DNA of 64,000 nt from Nymphaea colorata. Taxonomy: Eukaryota > Streptophyta > Magnoliopsida > Nymphaeales > Nymphaeaceae. A program made the position numbers and the translations under genes. This document shows positions 45,703 to 57,109 of this stretch, piece by piece. Numbering within the stretch: the stretch's first letter is position 1; every line of letters begins with the position of its first letter. The DNA is taken from NCBI RefSeq assembly GCF_008831285.2, contig NC_045138.2:2203143-2267142 (forward strand). Direction: 5' to 3'. A model generated the notes under the pieces. It was given only the letters and a program-made list of their open reading frames with translations, did no database searches and was not told the DNA's origin.

Positions 45703-46304
45703 AACAGAAAGACGCGTTCCCCATCAAAACAACCACATCAAATTCCACCTCCATTCTCGAAACCGCTATAAGAAAAGGGAAAGGAAACAGAGGTGAAAAA
45801 ACTACCAGAAAACACCAACACGGGGTTTCTCGAGCAGCTGCCAAAAGTAGCCGTTTGATGAAATACCACGGACAATCCCGTACATTCCAAGAGTCGGATC
45901 TCCCTCCCTTTAAAAGGACCGGTGTTCCCGCAATGGCGGTGCTCAGCTCCTTCTCTTGGGTAACTCGAGTCACACCCTCCCTCTCTAAACCAGAGACAAC
46001 TCGCAGGAGTTTCCTGGTTTCGAGAGGGAGGGTGTGACTCGAGTTACCTGAGAGAAGGAGCTGATCACCGTCATTGCAGGAACGCCGGTCCTTTTAAAGG
46101 GAGGGAGATCGGACTCTTAGAATGTACGGGATTGTCCGTGGTATTTCGTCAAACGGCTACTTTTGGCAGCCGCTCCAGAAACCCCGTGTTGGTGTTTTTT
46201 GGTAGTTTTTTCACCTCTGTTTTGTTTCCCTTTTCTTTTAGCGGTTTGGAGAATGGAGGTGGAATTTGATGTGGTTGTTTTGATGGGGAACTCGTCTTTC
46301 TGTT
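45703..46304. repeat. 602-bp near-perfect palindrome
   Basis: Arms of about 285 bp surround a ~22-base loop near 46000. Outer ends pair AACAGAAAGACG with CGTCTTTCTGTT, and the inner part pairs CACACCCTCCCTCTCT with AGAGGGAGGGTGTG. Few mismatches are visible, so it is younger than the other foldbacks. It sits exactly where exon 1 of copy 5 should continue, and unit sequence resumes after it at GTAGCCACCCC. Confidence 0.88.
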
Positions 46305-46483
46305 GGGGGCGGTAGCCACCCCAACCTTTTTTTCACCATCATCTTTACTTCAGTCGCTACAAGGCGAGAATCTGACCACCTCTTCTTTAGAAAAAAGAAG
46401 AAACACAATCTATGGATAGGTAGACAGCTGATTCACCGCCTACAAACCAAGCAAATCTCTTCCTACACCATCTGTCATTGCAA

Positions 46484-46486
<3 letters not shown>

Positions 46487-46526
<40 letters not shown>

Positions 46527-46540
46527 ATATATATATATTT
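46487..46540. repeat. (TA)n microsatellite
   Basis: An interrupted TA run in the same relative place as those at 7855 (A1), 27974 (A2) and 62777 (A5 start). Confidence 0.92.
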
Positions 46541-46592
46541 TTCTCCATTCTATTCATTTCGTCTTGTTCGGACATTTCCACCGGTTTGTATG

Positions 46593-48350
46593 CATTGTAA
46601 ATCTTGGCTTTGGTGTTGGAGAGACGTCCACAGATGGAAGAAATGAGGCGTATGATTCGTCATCTCCACTTCCCTTTGTTGATTATATTGATTGTTATCA
46701 GAGTGTCGCATGAACAGAAAGCATGCTTACATGGAGGTGCTCGCCATGCACAGTCGGAAGTCAGGGAAGTAGAAAGTTTGTTTCATTTATAGATGCCAAA
46801 AAGTTGGCACAGAGAAAAAAAAAGAGACCCATGGCGGATAAATAAACTAAGGAATAATATGGGAGGGAGGCGGCATGATTCATCCACTTCTTTTCTTGCA
46901 ACCACCCTTTTTTTCCAGGAGATGGAAAAACGACCTTTTCTATTCCTTTCTCCTTCCACTCCAAAAGAAAGCCAACAAGGTCAACAAAAAGCCATTGATT
47001 CTCCCCAATATTTGCTGAAAGCGATTACTCGGTTCCCTGCCCTTTTCTCCTTTCCCCTGCCTCATTTACAACTTTCCCCCTTCGTTTCAGAAACCATGTC
47101 TCTTGGTTCTCACATTTACTCTCTCATCAGCGAGAACTTTGAAAATGCTACTCCTTAATAGTCCAATTCACTAGTTTGCGATGATGCTGGACAGCTATAT
47201 ATTTTTTACGAGGAAGGTCACATTAGTCGAAATATAATTGACCAAATTTTTTACATAAAAAAATATATTTTTTAATTCTGTATTTTTTTTAAGAGCATTG
47301 AAGATCTCGACATTTTTAGTAGAAAATAAAGTTACACAGGGAGGAAAAGAGATGGTCCTAAAGTCCTTCCTCTGCCCTAGAGGTTAAAGGGATGATTCAA
47401 AGCCTGGATGGATAGGGAGGCATCCATCGACTAGTACTTAGTATCCATTATTTATAGCATAAAAGAATAACACCCACATAAATCAAATTGACAACTGAAT
47501 TTTTATCAACCAGCCATCCAACAAGTTATTGACAGATACATAAACATGGGACTGCACATGCAAAAAAAGGGTGGATCCAAGGTGGGGCTGGCAGGGCCCC
47601 GACGCCTATCCCTTCACCCCCACCTTAAAAAAAAAAGAAAGTTTTTTGCAAAAATTGATATGTAAATTTTTAAAAAATATATTCTTTTTATATAAAAAAT
47701 TTTTCCAATTATATTTCGACTAATGTGACCTTCCTCGTAAAAAATATATAGCTGTCCAGCATCATCTTAAACTAGTGAATTGGACTATTAAGGAGTAGCA
47801 TTTTCAAAGTTCTCGCTGATGAGAGAGTAAATGTGGGAACCAAGAGACATGGTTTCTGAAACGAAGGGGGAAAGTTATAAATGAGGCAGGGGAAAGGCGA
47901 AAAGGGCAGGGAACCGAGTAATCGCTTTCAGCAAATATTGGGGAGAATCAATGGCTTTCTGCTGACCTTGTTGGCTTTCTTTTGGAGTGGAAGGAGAAAG
48001 GAATAGAAAAGGTCGTTTTCCCATCTCCTGGATAGAAAGGGTGGTTGCAAGAAAAGAAGTGGATGAATCATGCCGCCTCCCTCCCATATTATTCCTTAGT
48101 TTATTTATCCGCCATGGGTCTCTCTTTTTTTTCTCCGTGCCAACTTTTTGGCATCTATAAATGAAACAAACTTTCTACTTCCCTGACTTCCGACTGTGCA
48201 TGGCGAGCACGTCCATGTAAGCATGCTTTCTGTTCATGCGACACTCTGATAACAATCAATATAATCAACAAAGGGAAGTGGAGATGACGAATCATACGCC
48301 TCATTTCTTCCATCTGTGGACGTCTCTCCAGCACCAAAGCCAAGATCTAT
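46593..48350. repeat. Palindrome with ~690-bp arms and ~400-bp spacer
   Basis: Arms about 46593-47285 and 47660-48350 are inverted copies with few differences. Both keep two open stretches: one starting MALVLERRPQMEEMRRM (46604 + and 48343 -) and one containing MEKRPFLFLSPSTPKES or its near copy. The inner edges coincide with the end of a GGGGYGGAGCC-type MITE (47568-47765). The open frames have no domain I recognise; another frame reads GFGVGETSTDGRNEAYDSSS before a stop, so the arms may hold a captured gene fragment. Confidence 0.82.
47568..47765 (+). mobile_element. GGGGYGGAGCC-type MITE in the palindrome spacer
   Basis: It starts near AGGGTGGATCCAAGGTGGGG and ends in the TGACCTTCCTCGTAAAAAATA region. 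Its right end is also the inner end of the palindrome arm, with an inverted partial copy at about 47200-47285. Confidence 0.6.
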
Positions 48351-49011
48351 AATATACATATAGTCGGCATTGCTGCCAATATTAATAAGAAAGCAAAACT
48401 TCATAGCCTGTTTCATGAGGTGGTGCCACCCTTGTAGTGCCTGGCGGCATTCTCAAGCTCAAGTCTGGAGCAGGGCAGCCCATACTGACTAGTTTATGGC
48501 TCTTAATTTCCTATGTGGTAGGTAGATAAGTGAAGAGTTTTCTCCCGCTGGGCAGAAAAAGAGGCACAAGACCTCTGCCCCTCTCTCTCTCTCTCACTAC
48601 AAGAGGGGTGGAACCAGAAATTTTCTCCTCTAGTTTGTGGGCAATCGTCTCCCTTCATTTTTCCTATCTTCATAATGAGCGAGAAAAAATGACTTAAGTG
48701 CTTGCATTGCTTGATAGACTATGAAAACTACTTTGTATGTTTTTTTATGAAAACTTTTTCTTTTAGTGACGTCAATTCTCCATTATGTTAAAAAGAGACA
48801 TATACAAGTTGAAACATAGCATAACTATTACCTCGAGACATGAGAAGCAGCTAGACCTTGGGGGATGGCTGAGGACTTCAGCCTTTATAAGGGAAGACGG
48901 AATAGCTTCTTGGTCACCCAATGGGTGCCCTTTGAGAATAAATCAATGTTAGTTGGCATTGCTAGAACCTAAAAGAACCTCTAGGACCCAAGCAAAATTG
49001 TGGAAGGTGAT

Positions 49012-49130
49012 GGAGGTAGTCGTATTGAGCTGCCGCAAAAAGGTGGCCTGACTTCATCGCTTGTTTCATGAGGTGGCGCCACCCTTGTAGTGCCTGACGG
49101 TGTTCTCAGGCTCTAGTCTAGAGCTGCACA
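49012..49130 (-). pseudogene. DUF630 N-terminal fragment, left (minus) arm, A3
   Basis: The minus strand has CTGTGCAGCTC, CTAGAGCCTGAGAACACCG and the HLMKQAMK-type region. The initiator is lost. It is non-functional. Confidence 0.6.
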
Positions 49131-49346
49131 GCTTGTGTGTGCATGTGTGGAGAGAGGTAAAGGTCTTCTGGTATTTACTATCCAGCGGGAGAAAACTCTT
49201 CACTTATCCATCTCTTGAGTAGGAGAAATTATGGCCCTTAATTGCCTAGCTGGTGGATAGATATCTGAAGACTTTTCTTCCGTTGGATAGTAAATTGCCA
49301 CAAGACTTCTGTATCTCTCTCTCACTAGATACACGCACCCACCAAC

Positions 49347-49470
49347 ATGGGCTGCACTACCTCCGGACTAGAGGGCAATGACACCACCAGCGTGGCGCCA
49401 CCTCATGAAACATGCAGTGAAATCCCACCATCTTTTCGTGGCTGCTCACTATGACTACCTCCATCAACTC
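49347..49470 (+). pseudogene. DUF630 N-terminal fragment, right (plus) arm, A3
   Basis: The frame begins MGCTTSGLEGNDTTS. The AAAH part of the domain is in another frame, as in the other A units. About 60 bp downstream a ~60-bp direct repeat (AACTCTATCATAAGGCAAAA) occurs twice, at 49464 and 49539. Confidence 0.62.
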
Positions 49471-50999
49471 TATCATAAGGCAAAAAATTCAAGCTTATAT
49501 AGGCCCGTGAGAAGTGGAATCATAGGCAGACTTCCTCCTTCAACTCTATCATAAGGCAAAAAACTCAAGCTTATATAGGCCCTTGAGAAGTGGAATCATA
49601 GCCACACCATTCACACGCCTGGCCTGCCTCTCCATTTCATAGAGGCTGTCAAAATATTTCTTGATTCTCTTCCACCATTGTCATAAGTTTTCATTATGAT
49701 AACACAAAATTTTTAATTTCTTGATTGATTCCCAAGAGGCATACACATTAGACATTGTTGAGGATCATGAAAGGCAAAGGAAATGGCAATTGTATGCATT
49801 GTAAAATTCTCGGTATATGAAAATTAGGGAAACATTTTCATGAAAAAGGCAAACCAAGGGGTTTTCATAGTTTATCATGCAAACACAAACACTAGAGATA
49901 TTTTTCTTGACTTATTGCACTGAAAGTGGGAAATTGAAGGCAACTGGATACCAACATAGCAGCGGAGGAAATGTCTGAACAAGAGACTGTTTTCCAAGGA
50001 TTTACATGTGTAGCCATCCCTCTTTACAGTAAGACACACCTTTTAAATGTCTTAAAATTAACCAAAATCTGGTTAATTACCTGCGTGTGTTCATTAGTAA
50101 TGTGCAATGTTATAGATACCATTCAATTTTTTTTCCATTGCATCAATTAGGCTGACGCTGATATGGTTATGTCATTCAAAAAACTTGTTTTAGAAAAATA
50201 TTACATTATTTATGATGAAAAATAAAAAGCAATGTCTTTCTTTTTCTTTTGTCATTACATTGAAATGTAAGCAATACGCAACGTAGCTACTCCACTGCAC
50301 CCGATTGTGCACAAAATTAGTTAACTAATAACTAGAAATATTTAAACATATTATACCGTGAGATAAATGTAAAACAATCTTCTGAAGGGCTTATTTGGAA
50401 GTAAATAGTTCTTTCTCAATTCGAATGGAAGGGGAAAGCTGCCCGATTCATCGGAACTTGTAAATAATGGACACTCTCTGCACTTGAAAACAGACGGAAA
50501 ATGTCTGGCCGTGCACATTAACTTCCTAACTCCAATTCATAGTATATAAAAGAGTTTCAATTTGCAATAGAGATTTTTCATTCTCCATCCATTTGGCAAT
50601 GACATTAATGCACCCCTACTCTTCAGCAAACTATCCCGCTGCCACTGCATGACATTCAGTGATGATTTGATCCAGTTTCAGTACGTATTTCTATCTATCT
50701 CTTTATCCTTTTTCCTCTTCTCTTCTACTTGGATGGTTGCTGTCTGACGACAAGAATGTCAGATCGGCTGGTAGAGATTCTTACCAGTTGTCCAACATAT
50801 CACATGGTTTCCTGTTCATCTATATTATATTAGACATCTAAACTTCATATTAAGTAGCATGAAATTTATTTTAAGGAACAAAAATTGTCAACTTGATTTC
50901 ATATCTTAATTTTGTATTTGCTTATAATTCTTATATATCAAACTCTTTTATTTCTCATTTCATTAGTTTTATTAACGATCATCAAAATTTTCTAACGAA

Positions 51000-52095
51000 T
51001 GCGAGCTAACAAGCAAAAAAAAAAAAACACTTTGTACCTTTGGTTTCTGAATTTTTATGAAATTCTATTGTACTTTGAAGAAACATATCTTTTATCTTAA
51101 AGCTAAAGAACACACCTCTATAGTTAATTTCAATTTATGGAAAAATATACAAAGGTAGTTTCTTATATAATTTAGTTTCCTAAATCATTTTTACATTCTT
51201 ATTTATTTTACATTTTGAAAGAATATTATATATTTCAAAATTTTCTACCCGATGCTTACGCATCACATAGATACATTGCACATTGCCTCACCTCACAAAC
51301 TCAACGCATCCCTTCACATCAACGCACTTAACAACATTAAAATTGAATCAAGATTTTCCTTTGTACTTGAATAGGAGCTAACAAGCGAAATAAAACTTTG
51401 AAACTTTGTTTTTTGAATTTTTATGGTGTTCTATTGTACTTTGAAAAAACATATTTTTTTTATCTTAGGTTTTTCAAGCTAGAGATCATACTTCTATAGT
51501 GAATTTCAATTTATGGAAAAATATATATAGGTAGTTTTTTATATAATTTAGTTACCTAAATCATTTTTACCTTCTTATTTTTTTATATTTTACATTTTTA
51601 CATTATATTATATATTTCAAAATTTTCAACCGGATTCTTACGCATCACATCGATACATTGCACATTGCCTCGCCTCACAAGCTCAACGCATCACTTTGCA
51701 TCAACATACTTAACAACATTAGAATTGAATCAAAATTTTCTTTCGTACATGAATAGGAGCTAACAAGCGAAAAGCTTTGAAACTTTGGCTTTTTAATTTT
51801 TATGGCATTCAATCATACTTTGAAAAAACATTTTTTATCTTAGGTTTTTCAAGTTAGAAATCATATCTCTATAGTTGATTCCAATTTATAGGAAAATATA
51901 TATAAGTAGTTTTTTTATGTCACTTAGTGTCCTAAATCATTTTTACCTTCTTATTTTTTATATTTTACATTTTTAAGGTTGTTATATATTTTAAAATTTT
52001 GGACCTGATGTTTATGCCTCACATCGTTACATTGTGCATCACCTCGCCTCACAAGCTCAACACATCACTTCTTATCAACACACTTAACAACATTG
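51000..52095. repeat. ~377-bp tandem repeat, about 2.9 copies
   Basis: The GAGCTAACAAGC motif recurs at about 51003, 51375 and 51757 (offsets about 372 and 382). Each copy also holds a TTTTTACCTTCTTATTT stretch and a GCCTCACAAGCTCAACGCATCAC stretch. Copies 2 and 3 are more alike than copy 1. It ends at about 52095 on A-unit sequence. It is not found elsewhere in the window. Confidence 0.8.
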
Positions 52096-53204
52096 ATTGC
52101 TTATACCAAAAAATACATTGCCTTAGAAGGGGGAAAGGCTTCCAATAATTGTCAGTTCTGCAATCCCAGTGAAGAAAATGATATGAAGAAAGGATATGAA
52201 GAAAATGAAAGGGAAAAGAAAGCAAAATAGCAAGGTAACGTTTGTGATACAATAAATGCAGTTGGCACAATTCATGAGACAATATGTTTAACAACGCATT
52301 AACCTATCCAAGAATGATACATACATTCTGCTCATTTCTCTTGATCCTCAACACCTAATCTCTGCAAAGTGTACCTACAAAAGAATAAGCAAGATAACAA
52401 AACAATCCTCAGATTACCAACAAGTTATGTGTGTCTGTGTATGTGTGTGTGAGAGAAGATAGATCCATCATTTTACCAGTGAAAGACTAGAAAATGTAGA
52501 GAAAAGTGCATATCTAAACAAAAATAAAAAAAAAAGATTCGAGGAATGCTACCATCCGTTAAACTTATATCTAGGCTTCTTTTAGTTAAAAAAAGAAAAA
52601 AAAAACCTCACTAGCTTCTAGCTGGGCATCAATTTCCTTTTCGAAAAACGTTGGAAGGGGGGGAGGGAAGACGACATATTGATATATAATTTGAAGCATA
52701 GTGGGAGTGTCACTTCAAGATACTGAAAGCAGGCCTAGTACCCTTGCAGTTATGCGTGGGAGAGAGAGAATGACTTTGATAATCTTGTTGGGTGGTAAGA
52801 TGAAATATTCCTCTTGCTCACTTAACTTTTAGTCGATGCCCTTGCAGTAGTCAAAACTCAGTTTTTAATATGGAACAAAAGATTTCTTGCTGCTTGAGAA
52901 CACTAGATAAGAACGAAAGTACCACTTAAAAAAAAACCTAAATATCAGCAGGCGATCCTAGTGCATATTTAAACCCAGTCTTTGATTTATAGTTTGGATG
53001 AATGCCTCCACTTAGTTCAAACAACAAAAGTATTTGAAGTCAACATTTTCTCTAGAGAAATTCATATGGAACATGACAATTTACATGGCAACAAACACAT
53101 TAGAGGGTTATATCATGCAGAAAATGAGAAAATACATGAAACAACATTCTCTGCAAGGGCCCACTAACATGCAGTCATTGGGCACAGGAGCTCCATCCAA
53201 CTAT

Positions 53205-53491
53205 GCAGTCATCAGTGACCCCATTCCCATGAATATTGCCAGCAGTTTCATGACTATCTGCATGTCGGGAAAGATGGCGTACCGCTCGGCGATGGCCAAG
53301 TCATGCACAAAGGAAGGTTGCCGGAAGGAGAAGATGCAGACGTCCGGTTGCTTCTTGCCATCAACCCCGATTCTGAAGTAGTTGAGAAACAGAGGGATGG
53401 GGTGGTACCGAAAGGAGAAAACCTCGCCTGTGACAGGGTCCACCTTTGGGTGAAAGGTCATGCCCATCCTGAGCTCCCAGCCGAAGTCCCA
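53205..53491 (-). pseudogene. Carotenoid cleavage dioxygenase (CCD4-like) fragment
   Basis: The minus strand encodes FHPKVDPVTGEVFSFRYHP, GKKQPDVCIFSF and QPSFVHDLAIAERYAIFPD. This is the part of plant carotenoid cleavage dioxygenases that surrounds one of the four iron-binding histidines (the His of VHD). The sequence is closer, from memory, to CCD4 than to NCED. About 95 residues are left of a protein of nearly 600, with no start and no other histidine ligands. It lies exactly at the right end of A3 sequence (53195). Confidence 0.8.
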
Positions 53492-54599
53492 CAGGTTCTT
53501 TATTTTTATGTTCATATTAATTTTTGAGGTTGAGACTGTTTTGTACATCCATGCACACATGACGATCTCCCCATCTTTATCTCTCTATGTTTTCACTTTT
53601 CATTTTACAAATTTTGATATGCGCATGAATGCGTATGCACATGTGCTCTATTTCTTCTCTTTCGAATATTTTATTCCTCTTTCGAAGACAAATATCTTTC
53701 CTTACAAAATTTATTGTACATACCCATATATATGTATCTATATTTTTCTTTTCCTCCAAAACCTCTCTTTGTCCTCAAATCAATACATCTTTTTCTCTTA
53801 AGCTTTCATATATGTGTATATGTGACGGCATGTACACATATTTGCATGTCTTTCTCTATCTCTCTCTCTCTTTCTTTTCATAAGTGTTTTATCTCTTGTA
53901 TTCTTTTTAACATTCTCCTCTCATGATCTTTTTATTTACCGACTTCATTAAGACCGCAAACCAAGTAATGACCCAATATTAGAATCATGCTTGCATCTAT
54001 AATTCCAATCTCCTTTAAAAAAAAACTTTTCTTTCTTATATACAATAATTATAAAAATAAAAATCTTAGATGTGTGTTATGGTAGGAATGACTTATGTGT
54101 TACATTCTTCCAATCATATATGATGAATGTATCCATGCCTTCACCTTCACTCAATATCACTTATGATCACAAGAACCATTCCAAAGAACTTAAGCAAAAT
54201 AAAATTGAACTCTAACTAGGTGGTAACCGAATTAGAGCAAAATCTCAAACCTACTTAAAGTCTTAAGAGAACACTAAAATGACTTTAAAATGATTTCTCA
54301 AGCTTTCGAAATGATATTTTTCAATTTTAATGTCCCCCAAAATATTTCACATTCTCAAGCAACTTTTCAAGAGTGTTTTCAAAAGTTTGAAACATCAAAC
54401 TTTCAATATTTTTCTACACTGCATATAGAATCAAAAAGATGTTTAAGTTAAAACGAAATGCATCAATGATAAACATAGCTCTTGGGTTGGTCACCCCTGG
54501 TAAAGGCGCCGGGAACGATTGATCCTCGTACCGATGGGCGACTCCCCTTCTTTTCTATTTTAAAACAAAACCTCATTTTTCTAGAGCACTCCAAAACCA
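53492..54599. other. Unique AT-rich spacer between A3 and B3
   Basis: CT-rich and AT-rich sequence with no domain. The open frames (for example 53460-53801) are low-complexity. A GC-richer patch at 54485-54545 (GGTCACCCCTGGTAAAGGCG) stands out and may be a retroelement remnant, but it has no ends I can define. Confidence 0.5.
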
Positions 54600-54960
54600 A
54601 CGAAAATTTTGGGATGCAAACAGTATATGCAAATTAGGGAAACATTTTCATAAAAACAAGAAACTAAGTGGTTTTCATAGTGTATAATGCAATCAGAAAC
54701 ACTACAAATTAATAAAGGAAATGGCAAGTCCGTGCATTGTAAAAATGAAACTCGGGGAAACATTTCCATGAAAATGAGAAACCAAGTGGTTTTCATAGTG
54801 TGTAATGCAAAAAAGAAACACTAGAAACAAAGGAATGGCAATTTCATGCATGGTAAGATTCTCAATATATGAAAAATTAGGGAAAAAATTTCGCAAAAAT
54901 ATTAAGACAAACCAAGTGGTTTTCATAATGTATTATGCAAACACAAACACTATTGATATT
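54600..54960. repeat. Minisatellite, ~120-bp period, B3
   Basis: About three copies, in the same order as the right part of the arrays in B1 and B2. Confidence 0.8.
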
Positions 54961-55531
54961 TTCTTTGACTCTTGGTGGAAGTAAGAAATTGAAGGCAAAC
55001 TGGATGCCAACATACCACGACCAGAGGAAATGTCTCAACAAGACAGGGCTTTCCAAAGACTCACGTGTGGAGACATCTCTTTGCAGAAAGACACACATTT
55101 TAAATGTCTCAAAAGTGACCAAAATCAAGTTACTTGTGTCTCTTCATGAGTAATGTGTCATTAGGCTGCCCTTAATATGGTTCATGTTATTGGGTGCCTA
55201 AAAGAAATGTTCTTCCAAAAAATATACCTTATATGCAAAAAAAGAAAAAAACATTCTCTTCATTTTCTTTTGTTGTTATTTTGAAAAGTAAACATATGGA
55301 TATATGTAACTTGGATTAAAATCATTTGGAAACAAATAATAAATAATTCGCTTGTCAAACACAATCATCAACCAGTAGGTTTCAACTTGACTACCATCGC
55401 ATAAATTGCGAGAGAAGGTTGGTTATTAGAATATTAGTTCAGTCGATAGATTTAGTATCATTCAATTAATTTGATTATAGCAAAAATAATATCATTATTT
55501 TTAATAAATAAACCATATAAAAATTAAAATC

Positions 55532-55862
55532 AATAAAGAAACTTGCAACGACAATCCTATCTTCTTCATTACGGTATTTCTGAACAAGTTCCTAGATATC
55601 ATAAATCTCATGATAAATCCCAAACATTCATATTGAACTTCAATGGAAACTTCTCTATTTATTGAGCCAATGACACATTGATCTAATTGCGATCGTAGCC
55701 ATAAAGTACTATATAAATAGATCCCTTTCTGTCGATAAGCTCACTTTTAATTGCCCAACATCATGAGCAAAGCCCTATGCTTTGCAAAACCATGAATACG
55801 AGCAACGCCGTCGCCCACTGGAGGAGAATTTGATCTCTCACCATGTGCATGTTGAAATAACT
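55532..55862. other. B3 copy of the shared insert
   Basis: Counterpart of 41567-41815 with about 70 extra bases (GCGATCGTAGCCATAAAGTAC region). Its presence in B2 and B3 but not B1 shows that B2 and B3 are closer relatives. Confidence 0.5.
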
Positions 55863-56716
55863 TGTTTGTATCATGTTGGCACCCTTTGCACCGATTATTT
55901 AATCAAATTTGGCAGTGACCACGTCCAATAATATTCAGGCTCATTTAAGCAACATTGGAAACTGGAATTAAGCACTTGGCAAAATTTTGATCAAACAGCT
56001 TTTTTATAATTGTTTTCAAGATGACTGCTAAGAAGAAAGTGTTCACATTGAGAAAACAAATTTGAAGCCTGCCTACCACATTTAGTATTTACTTTATAAT
56101 TTTTTGCCTAACTCTCATGAGTACTTTAGTAAGATTTAGGTATCTGTGCTGCCATACCACTAGGAGCCCAAAGTGAGAACTTGAACACATTTGGTACCTT
56201 TTAGATCCAAACTGCTTAATTTTACTTCAATTTAATTTTTTCACCTTACTTTTCATTCCATTTTTAGAGTTATTTTTCATTCACATATCTTTATTTAAGT
56301 TGGCTGAAGCTTTGTTCAATAAACTCAAGTTCAGATATTGCTTCTTGTGAAAATAAGTTGTTCCTGTTCATCTATAAATTTTCACGTTCAATTGTAAGGA
56401 TCTTACTGTAACTGTACAACGCATTTTCTTCATCGATCATATTTTTTGAACTTAATTTAAACAAAAGGCAATTAGAAAAATGAGATGAACATTACAGTTC
56501 ACATATGCAAATGACCCACAAAACATCCTTGAAAGAGATTCAGTTCCAACAATTGTCAGTGCTGCAACCCCAGTCCTTTTGTTGCTTGAAATGCAAAAAG
56601 CATATCTTGAAACTGATAAGAAAAAGAAAAAAAAATAACGTGCCAACATTCATGAGACTATAAATGCAGCCAGCACAATTCACACAGATACTCAGTAACA
56701 TATCCAAGATTGATAT

Positions 56717-57109
56717 CATAATCACAAAAAATGCATTTTTTTCAAAAAAAAAAACACGACAAATTAAATTGCTGTTTAAAACTAAAAAAAAACACACTTT
56801 TTTAAAAAACGTTAAAAACAAAAAAAATGCCTTTTTGAATGTGTTTTTAATGACTTTTTTTGCATTTTTTTATTTTATTATTTTTAATGTCAAACAGTTT
56901 TTTTTTCATTTTTTATCTTTTATTTGTTGCAAATCTACTTATCTTTGATGTTTGTTTTATTAGTTTCTCACTTATTTTATTTTTCCTCTATTTTTCGTTT
57001 TTTTATATTTAAAAATTTGCCATATTTTTTCTGTTTTTTTAAAGCTTCACATATTTTACCTTAGAAAAACGTCGCCATTTAAAACTCCAAAATGATATTT
57101 ATGACTATG
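56717..57109. mobile_element. AT-rich hAT-type MITE, B3 copy, 393 bp
   Basis: Ends CATAATCAC and ATGACTATG, with an exact 8-bp duplication ATTGATAT at 56709-56716 and 57110-57117. Confidence 0.9.

Larger units (their letters stand above)
45226..53195. repeat. Array unit A3 (about 8 kb, with two extra palindromes)
   Basis: The order is: start block (45235), decayed promoter (45548), palindrome (45703-46304), (TA)n (46487), second palindrome (46593-48350), right tip of an A-type foldback (48497), DUF630 pair (49012-49470), single minisatellite monomer (49810), spacer, ~377-bp tandem repeat (51000-52095), and a block equivalent to A1 13.5-14.5 kb (52100-53195). It is cut at 53195 by the CCD4-like fragment. 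About 50400-51000 has no gene; a TATATAAAAGAG at about 50541 has nothing convincing downstream. Confidence 0.72.

Noticed and set aside
46793-47158. 121-codon frame as a new gene
   Set aside because: No domain and no recognised homologue; duplicated in the palindrome. Kept only as a finding.
50530-50800. TATATAAAAGAG followed by a short ATG frame as a gene start
   Set aside because: The frame is only about 18 codons and nothing recognisable follows.
54485-54545. GC-rich patch as a retroelement LTR or rRNA fragment
   Set aside because: No terminal repeats, primer site or recognisable rRNA motif could be found.
55532-55862. Plastid or mitochondrial ATP synthase fragment
   Set aside because: A GDGVARIHG-like stretch on the minus strand is suggestive but too short, and the flanking codons do not fit.
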